DNA from: Nematopogon swammerdamellus | Lineage: Eukaryota; Arthropoda; Insecta; Lepidoptera; Adelidae | DNA: 64,000 nt | Assembly (NCBI GenBank): GCA_946902875.1 | Contig: OX336342.1 | Span: forward strand, 14,563,523-14,627,522 | Direction: 5' to 3' | Shown here: in pieces, positions 22,160-34,440 of the stretch | Numbering within the stretch: the first letter of the stretch is position 1 | Layout: each line of letters opens with the position of its first letter | Position numbers and translations under genes: made by a program | The notes under the pieces: model-generated | What the model was told of the DNA's origin: nothing | Database searches by the model: none | Seen by the model: the letters and a program-made list of their open reading frames with translations, nothing else

Positions 22160-22631
22160 CACACACCGCGCTCGGCCAGACCGCACCCCGCGCCGCGCGC
22201 GCGCCCGCGCCTCCGCCGCCGCCGCCAGCCTCCGCTAGCTAGCCGCCACAAACCGCCGCCGCCGCGCCGCGCCGCTTTTAATTCGATTCGATTTGTATGG
22301 GAGCCACATCTTAGCGTAGCCGGAAGTGAATTTTAGTTAGCCTATCCTGTGTCCCGTATAGTAAAATGGGCTTGTACTAAGTTTCATCAAATTCGGATGA
22401 TGGCTTAAGGAGGTATGGAGGAACATACATACATACAGAAAAGATTTCTAAAAATCGTCAATTTAGCTTTAGTATCGTACATAGAGGCTACAAACTCAAT
22501 ATTTCCTAAAACAAAGTAACTTACTCCATGACCACCCCTTACAGATTTATTATTAGTAGAGGCTACAAACTCAATATTTCCTAAAACAAAGTAACTTACT
22601 CCATGACCACCCCTTACAGATTTATTATTAG
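22160..22631 (+). repeat. Helitron family 1 relative with GC-rich segment and a 75-bp tandem duplication
   Basis: A strongly GC-rich run at 22165-22275 (CCGCCGCCGCCAGCC and similar) leads into TTTGTATGGGAGCCACATCT. The last 75 bp of the element (22482-22556) are repeated exactly at 22557-22631. Confidence 0.7.
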
Positions 22632-22646
22632 TATTGATGATGATTG

Positions 22647-23003
22647 ATATACACGGTGTTGCAACCCCAACCGTTAAACCCGAAAGGGGGTTATTCTGTA
22701 CATAAAACCGAACAAATTTTGTTCTACGACTTTTTTATTTGAAGAAATAAATAATTATTTTCCCCATACATTTTGAGAGTTGGAGCATGGTATATGGTAT
22801 AAATTGTAAGTATCCCATGCTCCACCCAGGTGGAGAACCTAGGTGGAGCACGGACCCAGACCCAAAATTTTGTATGGAAAAAATAAATTTTATTTTTGTT
22901 TCAATTTTTTTTCTCGCCGCATAAGTTATTTAGTTTTACATATAGAACCACCCCCCGATGTCAGTTAAAAATATTACGGGGGCAATTGCAACACCGTGTA
23001 TAT
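22647..23003. mobile_element. MITE with 18-bp perfect TIRs
   Basis: ATATACACGGTGTTGCAA at 22647-22664 and its exact reverse complement at 22986-23003. The 357-bp interior has stops in all frames and a secondary inverted motif TGCTCCACC/GGTGGAGCA near 22818-22850. The boundary bases TA may be a target duplication. Confidence 0.75.
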
Positions 23004-23057
23004 TGATTTTACTTCCTTTTATTATTTAGTTTTTGTTAATTCGGTTTTTATTTTGTA

Positions 23058-24845
23058 CTAGCTGTTGCCCGCGGCTTCGCTCGCGTGAAATTCGTATTCC
23101 AAAGAAGAATGTAAGTAACTAAGGGCGAGGCCGAAGGCCGAGCTGCGTTAAGGTAATCGATAAACCTTCTCAAAGAAAGTAACTAACTAAGGGCGAGGCC
23201 GAAGGCCGAGCTGCTTTCAGGTAAACGATAAACCTTTCTCAAATAAAGGAAGTAAGTAAGGGCGAGGCCGAAGGCCGAGCTGCGTTCAGGAAGACGATAA
23301 ACCTTCTGGAAGAAGGGAAGGAACTAAGTGCGAGGCCGAAGGCCGAGCTGCGTTCAGGTAAACCAAAAACCCTCTTCCGCCTTCGGGCCTCGCCCTTAAA
23401 GACTTCATTTCTTCGATAGAATATAATATCGTTTACTCAATCTATTTATTTCATAAAAATAAAAAAGTAACTAAAGAATTAAAACCTACCTAACAAACAT
23501 TAAAATAACTATCAAAACGGGCATTTTCAAATGTTCTTAGAGCACTAGAGCGCAAACGCAACAAATTCGAAATCTTGAATTATATTTCTATATTTGTTGC
23601 GTTTGAGGCTCTCCGCCCCAGCCTCGGCCGCGCCAGCCGCTCTTGAAGATGTCCTAACATGACTTGGAGCCAATGTGAAAATAGTCCATGGCACTAACGT
23701 GATAGCATCGGGCCTCTTGCCATCCAGCCGGGAATAACCGCAAGGTTCTAGGATGCACGGTATATTTGCCGTCAGAAGCGTGGACTTTATAATAAAATTT
23801 AAATTAAATTAACTCAATCTTAATATTAATTAACTTTATTCGAGATGGTTTAGCTTCTTCCTGAACGCAGCTCGGCCTTCGGCCTCGCCCTTAGTTACTT
23901 GCTTTCTTCGAGATGGTTTATCATTTGTCAGAACGTAGCTCGGCCTTCGGCCTCGCCTTAGTTACTTACTTTCTTCAAAAATTTTTACCTTTTTCCTGAA
24001 CGCAGCTCGGCCTACGGCCTCGCCCTTAGTTACTTGCTTTCTTCGAGATGGTTTATGGTCTTCCCGAATAGAGCACGGCCTTCGTCCTCGCCCTTAGTTA
24101 CTTACTTTCTTCAAGATGGTTTAGCTTCTTCCTGAACGCAGCTCGGCCTTCGGCCTCGCCCTTAGTTACTTGCTTTCTTCGAGATGGTTTATGGTCTTCG
24201 CGAATAGAGCACGGCCTTCGGCCTCGCCTTAGTTACTTACTTTCTTCAAGATGGTAAGCTTCTTCCTGAACGCAGCTCGGCCTTCGGCCTCGCCCTTAGT
24301 TACTTTCTTTCTTCGAGATGGTTTTTCAATTATCCGAACGTAGCCCGGCCTTCGGACTCGCATTAGTTACTTACTTTCTTCAATATGGTTTAGCTTTTTC
24401 CTGAACGCAGCTCGGCCTGCGGCCTCGCCCATAGTTACTTTCATCGAGAAAGAATATCGTTTACGTGAGCGCAGATCCGCCTTCGGGCCCGCCTTTAGTT
24501 ACTTACTTTCTTTTTTTGAAATACGAATTTCACGCGAGCGAAGCCGTTATTGCACCAATGACAGCGACATAACTTCGACTTTCAATAATTTTTTTTATTT
24601 ATCAAACAATTTGTCACTGGCCAGCTCACGTCGAGATGACAGTTCTCCGTTGTCAACATGACATTTAAAATTGTTTTTTACCATTACTTTGGATTACGTG
24701 ATTTTTAATATATTTTTTAATTATTATTTAATCCGGGATATACAATTTCACTATAAAAAGTTTCGTCAAATTCCGTTCAGTGGTTTTTGCGAGATGCGCG
24801 TACAAATAGACATTTTTGCATTTACGATTTTATTATATGTATAGA
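23058..24845 (-). mobile_element. Helitron-like element C, inverted relative of element A
   Basis: On the minus strand it begins TCTATACATATAATAAAATC (5' end at 24845) and ends with the hairpin, GGCAACAGCTAG (CTAG 23058-23061) and T, as element A does. The order is also the same: 5' region (24540-24845), about ten units, captured endonuclease piece (about 23525-23790), then four to five units and the 3' end. Relative to A, the coding piece has at least two internal deletions, one of about 160 bp. Confidence 0.75.
23525..23795 (-). pseudogene. Second copy of the captured endonuclease fragment, with deletions
   Basis: On the minus strand it contains GGCAAGAGGCCCGATGCTAT (KRPDA: the conserved G of RPDG has become A), TTGGCTCCAAGTCATGTTAG (LAPSHV) and CGAATTTGTTGCGTTTGCG (EFVAFA). 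Compared with 5118-5567, it lacks the WD segment and the block from VETLGPW to IQRGNAA. It is non-functional. Confidence 0.65.
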
Positions 24846-24984
24846 AAGAATAAAGAATAGATATGCATAGACTATTGTGTTCAAGTTATAAAAAAGAAGA
24901 ACTTGTCATTTTCGTTGTATCTACTTATTTTTAAATTTCGAATGAATATTTTATTCAAATTGTATTTGCTGCCAGTTCTCAAGA

Positions 24985-25304
24985 TATAATTATGCACTTT
25001 GGACTACGTGATTTTAAACGCGCAATAATGTTTTTATTATTGTTTAATTTTTTTTTATTTTTGTTATTTTTTTTTACGTTTTATGTTAACCCGGCATATA
25101 AACTGCCACTATACAAAGTTTCGTCTAATTCCGTTCGGTGGTTTTTGCGTGATGCGCGTACAGACAAACAAACAAACAAACAAAAATTTTAAAAACTGTT
25201 CTAAAATGTTCAGTATCTCATTTTAAGCCACCCTGGTTAGTTTTTTTCCGAATATATTCAATGTACAGACTTTCTTACCTTTACGATTTTATTATATGTA
25301 TAGA
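24985..25304 (-). mobile_element. 5'-terminal fragment of a Helitron A/C-type element
   Basis: On the minus strand it begins TCTATACATATAATAAAATC, preceded by A. It shares CGCATCACGCAAAAACCACC, TTTCGTC-type and GGACTACGTGATTTT-type phrases with the 5' regions of A and C. No 3' terminus was found. Confidence 0.65.
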
Positions 25305-26616
25305 TAAATGTTTGTTATTTATAGTTTCATTACCAGACTTCATTTTGTCACTATGTTTTTTTTTTAATATTAGTTTGTATATTTAGTTTTAGTTTTCTAG
25401 CGTGCAGTTTTATATAATTTAATTTTATACATGTGCCTACTGTTTCTTGCCAAGCATTAAATCTATTATTTAATTTAATTTCATTTCTTTCAATCATTAG
25501 TAGATACTTGAACGTTTATATTATGATCCATTATTATTTTGTATTAAGAAGACGAACGATTGACACATTCACGAAGATGACTTGCCCGTCTATGTTGCAT
25601 AGTTCATTAACAGTTTCATGATTTATAGTAGCCGGTTGGGTTGAGTTAAGTTATAAAATTTATATGTGAGCTCCACATCACGGCTCCTTGCATTACCATA
25701 TACTGTCTCGACTGGATTTCGATTGTTCGTAGCGTCCAAAGCGAAATTAGCGTGCCAAAAATTCGGGAATTTACACTTTATAAAGCGCAAGTAATACCTG
25801 AAATATGTTTCAGCCTTAGATTGTATTCGACTCCGTACTCCCGAAGGTTCTTCAACCACTGAAACACAGACGCCTCGTTGAACGGCGTACAGATATGTGC
25901 AACATAACATGCAATGCAACATTTCCCATACATTTTAGTGTGTTCGCGGACACACTAAAATAATAACGCGCATTCCTAGAGCGCGCTGTGATCCATATAT
26001 TGTCCGTATGTTGGATCGAACACAAATAGTGCACGTATAGCAGAAGGAACAGATACCACCTTTGCATACCACCGGTAATAGTAGTTGCGTAAATTAAAAA
26101 AAAGACTGCCGCGAGTGGGCGTTCGCAGTTTGAAGCGCGTGGACTACGCGCAGACCCACACTTGATGATAATATTTTTTTTATTTCTTAAAATGTAAGTA
26201 GGTAGAAATATTAATAATAACATAATGTACAAAGCATCTTAAGAAAACGGTCTAGGCGCAGTGTCTGACAGCTAGCTTGCACCAGTTGTCGCTGAATTTA
26301 AGCCTAGCCGGTTCATATAGCATGTTTAGTTCACAAGTAGATAATACTGACCATACAAAACCAAACTAATATAATAATACAACAACTAAAATAATACAAC
26401 TAGTACAAAAATAAACTAGCACAATTTCAACTTCATTAAACTTAAACTAAATAACTACAGAGTTACTACTAAAGAACACTTATATTAACCAGGCTATACT
26501 CCTATTACTCTAAAAAAAAAGATATATAATGTAGCGTGGATAAGTAATTTATATATTAAAGGAAATTACTGGGGAGATTATGTAATACGGGTATGTAGGT
26601 TTAATTTTCTGCTTTT
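25305..26616. other. No supported gene; short inverted repeat at 25931-25958
   Basis: Open frames of 99 and 126 codons on the minus strand at 25623-26232 have no recognisable motifs. TTTTAGTGTG and CACACTAAAA at 25931-25958 form a hairpin with an 8-nt loop. Confidence 0.4.
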
Positions 26617-26867
26617 CTAATAAATACTGTTTAAGGTGTGTTTTGAATTTTTATATGTTAGGGAGCAATTTGAGAGGTGGCGGAATCGTGTTCCAGCATC
26701 GAAATGCCGCATACTTGAAGCTACCTTCAAATGCTGCCCCTCGGTGTATAGGAACCGCCAGCAATTTACCAACTGACCGAGACCCGTAACGGGTATCCTC
26801 ACCAAGCCACCTGAGATTATGCCAAAGTGGAGGCGGTATTGCACATAATGTATACCCGGCTTTGGAT

Positions 26868-27225
26868 CATTGAGCCTGTATTACCGGTACTACTACGGCC
26901 GCTGCTCTGATGAGCCAGCTTCCTTCATCCCTCCACCTCCTGCTAGCATTCGCCAAATCCACCATATTCTCGCAGAACACCTCTTTGTAGCGGACAGAAA
27001 ATTTCTTCGAAAGGCAGGATTCTCTGGATCCTTCTTTTGTCGCACTGCAAAGGTGTGAAATCTACTTCATTACTTCACTACTAATCAACTTCCGGGGAAC
27101 ATCTTTCCCTACTCCTACAATCCACGGATCTAACCTTTTTCCAGCGACTTTAGTCTGCCTACAAGCCGGACTGGCACGTCCTCGGGGATGAAATCTACTA
27201 TGCCATGACTATGTCTGAGGCTCCG
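26868..27225 (+). pseudogene. LINE C-terminal remnant
   Basis: The frame carries YYYGRCSDEPASFIPPPPAS, then HLFVADRKFLRKAGFSGSFF and CRTAKV, followed after a frame change by the FPTPTIHGS-type tail. It is the same LINE family as 12150-12657 and 13138-13350. The adjacent 26617-26844 has an open minus-strand frame (phrase SMRHFDAGTRFRHLSNCSL) that may be another retroelement scrap. Confidence 0.65.
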
Positions 27226-28914
27226 ACCTCGAGCACAGCCACCCAGTTCGGGTGAAAAAACTTATAAGCGGACCAATGTCTTCGGAGAAAGACGCTAGAG
27301 TAGGGTGAGATGTTCATCTAGTCCATGATCGACATCTTGGCGATCCGACACAAAATTATTTAGAAATTTGGCGATTCTAAGAGTGTATCGTCTGCAACTG
27401 GGTATTCCGTGTGTGTGTGTCGGGTTTGGTGGGTCATCCTCAATCCGCAACCCATGTTTATCCATAAGTATATGTTTCTCTTTGTTTTCTAGATTTATGT
27501 AATTTGCAACAAATCATATTATGTTTTTCATTTTAATATTATCTTATGATTTGAATGTGCCACGAGCGTCAACACGTACAAATACGAGTATGCATGAGAT
27601 ATTACTTACACACACGCGTCATTAGTTAGGTCGTTAACTCTAGTCAAGTAGCTACTACGAACACATTTTCACAGGCAAACACCTGCGCAGAAATATCACG
27701 CACTAGTGTCAAATAGCAATTATCAAGAGGAATTCTAAGGACCGTCCTATAAACAAGACGGACTTTTGACGTAAAGTAATATCTCACCACAACAAGGAAA
27801 ATTAAAACCCATTTCTAACGAAGTGCAAGCATAATCATGATTTGTATTTTCAGTTAGTGCTATGAAAAATAATTCATAATTGTGTCCAATCAAACACTGA
27901 GACTCCATTTCGCGGATAAGCCCTGACGCATAAGAGCATATCTGTAGAACTTTTCACGTGAACACTGTGTCAATATTATGGTTTATCGCCTCTATGTGTG
28001 GAATGTCCGATTCAACAACAACAAGCCGATTGTCAATATTTATGCTGCTTCTAGCAACAACTTGAGCAGGATTTCGGAATTCTCGTGAACAGTACAAGGA
28101 TGTAGTGTGGCTGCATACATAAATGCGTCGCCGTCATTGTATCCACACTTCATTTTACACTTTTCATCTACCTGTTATATTTATTTGGCCAGGTTGATGG
28201 AAATACAAGTAAATAAAACGACAGTATGATATAGATGCGTTATAATTACCTTCATACTTATTTACTGATAATCTGCGAAATATGAAGACAGCCGATAGCG
28301 CCAACACGGACTTTACCCCTTTGGCTTTCCATACTTTCAATATGCTTAATTACTTCTAAGATTGTAAGTATTACCTAAATATTTTTAAAAGTGTTTCTGG
28401 CTACTCGTGTCTATAATTTCAGGCGTGTTTTGAACTACTGATGCCTGACCAAACCTTAGACAATCTGGGTACCTATCTAATATAATATATTATACTAAAA
28501 ATAGTATTATACTAAACTGCACTTACTATAATAATAAACAACTTAAAAATAATACTAAACATAATAGGCAAACTATCTGGAAGACACCAATATGTGGAGC
28601 GCCTGTTTTTTAGATTCGGTTAATTTTTGCGCATAAAATCGAGGCAGTGATCTTGAATGGAAAGACCTTCAAGGAAATTGAAGGTCTTTCGTCTCGAACT
28701 CCGACGAGTCTGTCTGCTCTGGCTCGAGCTGCGCGGGCGGGCCGCGTCCGTGATCAACCATAGGTCGACCTAGATGCAACAAAAATCAATACCAAGATTA
28801 TTTATACTATTTCCGAATTCTACTTCTACGAGTATGTGTATGTACATATTTGTTTGTTTAGCCATACATTCACTTGAAGAAGCAACACCTTTGATAGCTG
28901 AAAACCTAACACTA
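27226..28914. other. Gene-less stretch
   Basis: I see no coding frame, RNA gene or clear repeat. GAAAGACCTTCAAGGAAATT at 28660 followed by GAAGGTCTTTCG at 28680 is a short local inverted repeat. Confidence 0.4.
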
Positions 28915-29690
28915 ACAGACAGTAAGTAATTACGGGAGAGGCCGAAGGCCGAGCTACGTTCAGGAAGACCATAGACCTTCTCGAAGAAAGTAAGTAACTG
29001 AGGGCGAGGCCGAAGGCCGAGCTGCTTTCAGGAAGACGATAAACCATCTCTAAGAAAGTAAGTAACTAAGGGCGTGGCCGAAGGCCGAGTTGCGTTTATA
29101 AAGACTATAAGCCTTCTCGAAGAAAGTAAGTAACAAAGGGTGAGGCCGAAGGCCGAGCTACGTTCAGGAATACGATAAACCATCTCTAAGAAAGTAAGGG
29201 CGAGGCCGAAGGCCCCAGTTGCGTTCAGAAAGACTATAAGCCTTCTCGAAGAAAGTAAGTAACAAAGGGCGAGGACGAAGGCCGAGCTGCGTTCAGGAAT
29301 ACGATAAACCTTCTCGAAGTCAGTAAATAATACTATGGGCGAGGCCGAAGGCCGAGTTGCGTTGAGGAAGAGGATAAACCTTCTCGAAGAAAGTAAGTAA
29401 CTGAGGGCGAGGTCGAAGGCCGAGCTGCGTTCAGAAAGACTATAAACCTTCTCGAACAAAGTAAGTAACTAAGAGCGAGGCCGAAGGCCGAGCTGCGTTC
29501 AGGAAGAGGATAAACCTTATCTAAGAAAGTAAGTAACTGAGGGCGAGGCCGAAGGCCGAGCTGCGTTCAGGAAGACTTTAAACCTTATAGAAGAAATTAA
29601 GTAACTGAGGGCGAGGCCGAAGGCCGAGCTGCGTTCAGAAAGACTATAAATATTCTCGAAGAAAGTAAGTAACTAAGGATTTGATACTGC
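28915..29690 (+). repeat. 66-bp tandem array H, single orientation
   Basis: About 11 units, mostly GAGGGCGAGGCCGAAGGCC and GAGCTGCGTTCAGGAAGA followed by TAAACCTTCTCGAAGAAAG. There is no inverted partner and no hairpin-CTAG terminus next to it, so it is probably a remnant of a larger element. On the minus strand the 66-bp period keeps a frame open for over 140 codons, which is not a gene. Confidence 0.9.
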
Positions 29691-30461
29691 TCAACCCTAA
29701 GGCTATTTAACTTTATGGTATATATATATATAGCCTATAGTGAGCCTGTAGAACTGCTCTTTACATTGGTATAAACCGCATCAAAATCTGTTAAGTGGTT
29801 CCGAGTTTAGCTCAAACATACATGCAAACAGGCGTTTCCTTTTATAAGAAGTAAAGATAGAGAAAAGAAGATAGAGATTAAATTATCCTCCCTTCCCCAT
29901 TCTCCGCGGACCCCTCCCCCCTACCTCAACCCCCCTCTTCAAAGCCACCCCCAGTATGGGTAAAATGATTTAAAATGATTTAAAATCTAATTTTGAAATC
30001 GTATTTTAATTTAAGGGTTGATTTAACAAAAACGCTGGAACACGTAATTCTTTATTTCATACCAAAAGCCTAAATATGAATTGTCATATCCCTAACTTGA
30101 GAAGCGAAGGGTTTCCCATACAAACTTTCATGCCCTATTTCACCCCCTTAAGGGTTGTTTTTTGAGACAAAAGTAGCCTATGTCCGTCCTCAGGATGCAA
30201 TTCATCTCCGTGCAAAATCTGTTCAGCGGTTTAGGCGTGAAAAGGTAACAGACAGACAACAGAGTTACTTTCGAATTTATAATATTATATATAGTAAGTA
30301 TAGTATAGTATAAGTATATAGCTTTATCCTTCCGCATTTTCCGGAGTCGTCGGCGATACACCATTTGTACTCGCCGGTCTGCCACCCGTCCTCGCTCGAG
30401 TGCCTCCCAAGATAGAAGACGGGCCCACCGATCAATCTTGAGTTATATTATATATTATTAT

Positions 30462-31540
30462 CTATTGATCATCACTGTCAGGTGGTAAAATTCCAGTTAG
30501 AAATTTCGTAATTATTTTTGTAGTTTCAATTGCAGCCTGTTGTTGGAGTATTTCTAATTTTATACCAGCGTCTAAAGTTTTTATATGTTTCTCTGCAGTT
30601 TTATTTATTATTCCAGTAGTGCCAATAATTATTGGGACAATTTCGACTCTTGTATTCCACAATCTTTGGACCTCAATTTTTAGTGCGTAGTATTTAGTAA
30701 GTTTTTCATTTTCCTTCCTAGTGAGGTTATAATCGGACGGTACTGTGATATCGATAAGGTAAGTTCTGTTTTTATTTTTGTCTACATATATGAGGTCTGG
30801 TCGATTGTTAGGTAACGCATAATCTGTGGTGACAGCAATCTCCCATATTAGTTTAAATTCTTCATTTTCCACCACATGAGGTTCATTTAACGGGCATTTC
30901 CACCAAAATTTAGTTGTTTCGAACTTGTGTTTCTTGAGTAAATTCCAGTAAACGTATTTGACTAGTTGATTATGTCTTTTTAGGTATAGTGGCTGTACTA
31001 ATATTTTGCATCCTGAGATAATATGCCTGACTGTTTCATCTTTTTCATGACATAATCGGCATCGTCCGTCTGTATCAAGTTTTAAAATATCTCGTTCAAA
31101 CTGTTTTGTTCTAACCGATTGTTCTTGTATTACAAAGATTTTAGATTCCATTTGGGGAGATGTAGGTTGTTTTTTTTGCCACAAAAAAGATTTTTCAATA
31201 TCTGTATTTGGGTTCATTAGTACCTCTCTCACAATTTGACCATGTAATGGCTTTTCTTTCCAATTTTCTTTGGATCGTTCAGTCTGTTTTTTGTGGATTA
31301 AGATTTCATCTTCCGAGGGTAGTTCGATATTAAGTTTTTGTCTAAATTTTTTACCTTGTGAAATTATGTTATATAGGCCTTTTTCCTTATCATGATCAAC
31401 AATTACTTTTAGGACGTTGTCATTTTTGTCATCTAAATATTTTTCCATTTTAATAGTTAATTTGATATATAGATTTTCTATGTTTAATAGGCCTCTTCCT
31501 CCTTCATTGACTGGTAAATATAGATTTTTGTTGATGCATG
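30462..31540 (-). pseudogene. C-terminal zinc-knuckle and restriction-like endonuclease of the retrotransposon
   Basis: From an in-frame ATG at 31448 there are 328 codons, but the family frame is already open upstream (YLPVNEGGRGLL). CRLCHEKDETVRHIISGC is the Cys-His motif found between RT and endonuclease in R2-type elements. RPDLIYVDKNKNRTYLIDIT is the PD...D-x-T core of the restriction-like endonuclease, followed by LTKYYALKIEVQRLW. The endonuclease would nick the target DNA. The domain is intact at this level, yet it is separated from its reverse transcriptase by a frameshift. Confidence 0.75.
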
Positions 31541-32168
31541 TTATATATGTTTAGGAGTTTCCTGGTTTTTCTGTCAATTTTTTTAAAGTCATCCATAGTA
31601 TAATTTATTACATTGAAAGTATATATAAGAACCGGTGTTGCGTATGTATTTATGGCCTTTATAATATTTCTAGATTTCAATGTTGATTGAATGATTTTTC
31701 TTACTCTTCTTATGTATTCATTTTTCTTCTCTTCTATTATTTGTCTGTGGTTGATTTCCCCATTTTCATCAATGCCAAGATATTTATATTTTTTGTTATT
31801 TAAGGCTTCAAATTTGTTTCCATCAAGCAGTATATGGTCTTCACCTTCAGCATTTATTCTTTTACTACCTTTTATTTCTAATACTTTACATTTTTCTAAG
31901 CCAAATTCCATTCCAATTTGTTTGGAGTATATTTCTACGGTATCAATTAGATTTGATAGCTGATATTTATTTGCAGCGTATAGTTTTATATCATCCATGT
32001 AAAAGAGGTGATTAATTATTTGGCCACTTCTTAAAGTATATCCGGTTTTTTCATATTCACTCAGTAATTTTGATAGTGGGTTAAGACATAGACAAAAAAG
32101 TAAAGGGGACAGAGAATCTCCTTGAAATATTCCTCGTTTTATAACTATTGGCTTTGTTGTAATTCTTA
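31504..32168 (-). pseudogene. Reverse transcriptase segment of the retrotransposon
   Basis: The frame is open from the simple-repeat junction at 32168. It reads KRGIFQGDSLSPLLFCL (RT motif with QGD-x-LSPLLF) and then LFYMDDIKLYA (the catalytic YMDD-type box, both Asp present). GMEFGLEKCKVLEIKG (thumb-side motif) and IKAINTYATPVLIYTFNVIN follow. It ends at a premature stop at 31504 because the expected continuation (YLPVNEGGRGLL) is in another frame from about 31540. The fingers domain and N-terminus are absent, so it is not functional. Confidence 0.75.
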
Positions 32169-32372
32169 AGTATATATATAGTATATATAGTATAATAGTA
32201 TATATAGTATATAGTATATAGTAAGTATAGTATGTATTATAGTATTATAGTATATATAGTATATAGTATAGTATACTATGGAAGTATGGATAGTATGGAA
32301 GTATGGAAGTATGGATATGGATATGGATAGTATGGATATGGATATGGAAGTATGGATAGTATGGATATGGAT
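32169..32372. repeat. Simple-sequence block: TATAG-type then GGATAT/GGAAGTAT
   Basis: 32169-32275 is built from TATATAG, TATAG and TAAG variants. 32276-32372 is built from ATGGATATGG and GTATGGAAGTAT. It adjoins the 5' end of the retrotransposon. Confidence 0.9.
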
Positions 32373-33929
32373 TATTTAGCGTACATATTTTCAAAGATAA
32401 GGCAATTTATCGAATGTTATTCGATAAATTATTTCGGATTGCTTTGATGAATTTCTGCCAGAAAAAAGTTCGTGATATTTTGTTTGCTTGTTTCTGGAAC
32501 TAATATTTTTACAAAGCTCGTCTCACGACCCACGTCTCACATATTTGATCAAGCATGATCAAGACATTAATATTATTTGTCAACTTTTGTTTTAGTTGTA
32601 CTCACAACGACACCGAACAAAAATAGTCTAATTTATAATTGATAACTTAATATATATTTCTAAATATAAACATTTACTAATTGTTTTATTAAGATTAGAA
32701 TTTATAGTTTTAAGATTTTGTAAATATTTTTTTTAAACATTAATTTTAATTTATATTTTAATGGTATTTTTAGTTTTTGCTGTGGCTATCTATAGGTATA
32801 GGCATAAGTATATGTAATATATACAAAAATAAAAGAATGAAGACTGCCGTCCACCTAACATAGGAATCCCGCGGTCGGCACAAGAAGACGGGCCGAGGAC
32901 GCGTCGCCGCGTCGCACAGGTGTTAAAATTGTGTGCGGTGTAGCTCGTAAATTTCATACAAATCGCCGAGCCTTAAATGATCTGCGGAACAAGGAGAGGG
33001 CGAACAGACACTACTGCCTACTGGTTGCCTCTCTACTTTATTTTTCGATCGTGGATTTCTATTTCGATTGCGGAAAAGTTTTCGGTTTATATTTTTAGTT
33101 TTAGTAACCTTACATATATTTGGTCACATCATCTGCTAGGTTAATGATGTCAGCTCATTACATCACACTATTACCGTAACTAAGTGACATGCCAGTGCTT
33201 CCTTTGTATTTTGTTGTTAGGAATATTTTAATTATTGTAAATCAAAGAATTTTATTTTATTTTTATTTTCATAAAGAAATATTTCTTGAGTATTCGACAG
33301 CAGAAATATTGTTTCATGCGAAGGTGATTTAAAATGTTTTTACAATATAAGTTCGGACGAACAAATATAATTATTTAGAATTTTGACATTATGAAAAATA
33401 AACTTGACATCACAATCAGTCGCATATAAAACGGCCACAACATTTGATAAACAATGTTTAATATCTGCTAGGTATTATAAAAAAATTGATACAATATTTT
33501 TCCTTTATTTATTATACAGCAAAACCAAAATAACCTCCTCAGCTGATGATCAAATTGAGTCTGTAATAAAATTAAAATTGGACAGTTGTCCAAGCCGCCG
33601 CCGCGGCGCGCGCCGCCGCCGTCTTGCGCCTCGTATTTTTGTCTCAGGGCCTGGTGAGTAACCTTTCCTGTAATTACGAAATCTTGTATCGGCAATCAGT
33701 CAAAATTTTCTCGAACCTGACAACACTTTGCCTCATAAAGAATGGACTGAATAGTAAATAAAAATAAATAAATAAAATGTATTTATCTACGTGCAACAAA
33801 AACTGAACTTGGTGTTCAGATCGAGCATTGAAACAAATTCATCCGTGTCATAGTACCTATGTGTCAGTAAACTCAAACCGGTTCATTGCTACTACCATTG
33901 ATTTTGGATTGTACTATAGTTAATGGCTA
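32373..33929. other. No supported gene; GC-rich spots and a SINE tail fragment
   Basis: 33118-33205 resembles the 3' tail of the SINE family (minus). 32870-32950 and 33590-33625 are short GC-rich spots, the latter with GCCGCCGCCGCGGCGCGC. The open frame at 33404-33661 is not recognisable. Confidence 0.4.
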
Positions 33930-34440
33930 CTAAGAATTCGATATTTGAAATTTAAGTCGATTCAGCGTCGCGCTGTACGTCTAGTTACCGACCCCGAGGT
34001 ATCCCGGAACTTAGAGACCTTACAACTCCGCAGGGACGTTGGATCTTTGTGTGTGTTCCTTTGCCTGTACCACGGAGAGTGTTTCAAGGAGCTGCACGAT
34101 GTGATCCCTCCACCCCCATTCTACTATCTTTCCACTCGGAACAGGTTGGGAATGCATCCACACACTGTCTAATGTCTATATCCCCCCACTTAGGACAAAT
34201 CGATCCTGTAAATTGCCAACATGTGGAATGCACTCCCACCTGCATCCCTTCCTCTAATGTACAGTCAAACCTGATCACGTTTGGGATCCTTCAAACATAA
34301 TGTGAAGGTGCACCTAGCCGGCCGACATGGTGCTCGCAGCCCCCGTATATATCCGAATGCCCATGGGCGCCATCAGACTACACCTCTGCGTTAGTCTGGC
34401 GCGCCATAATATTTGGTGCTTCTCATAAAAAAACAATAAA
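33930..34440 (+). pseudogene. LINE C-terminus and 3' UTR
   Basis: The frame carries KSIQRRAVRLVTDPEVSRNL, then LYHGECFKELHDVIPPPPF and STRNRLGMHPHTV. It continues in other frames through a NMWNALPPAS-type block. A 3' UTR (CCGAATGCCCATGGGCGCCA) and a short A-rich end near 34425-34440 follow. It belongs to the broad family of 12150-12657 but to a different subfamily. Confidence 0.7.

Larger units (their letters stand above)
30320..32168 (-). mobile_element. 5'-truncated non-LTR retrotransposon with restriction-like endonuclease (R4/Dong/R2-like)
   Basis: Minus-strand coding remnants give the reverse transcriptase palm (31504-32168) followed by a zinc-knuckle-like motif and a restriction-like endonuclease (30462-31540). 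A 3' UTR of about 140 bp contains GCGGAAGGATAAAGC. Both ends abut TATAG-type simple repeat (30285-30320 and 32169-32270). This suggests insertion into, or priming from, that repeat, as known for Dong and R4 relatives. The N-terminal half is missing and one frameshift separates the two domains. Confidence 0.75.

Noticed and set aside
25623..26232. Minus-strand frames of 99 and 126 codons
   Set aside because: They overlap in different frames, start in no convincing context and show no known motif.
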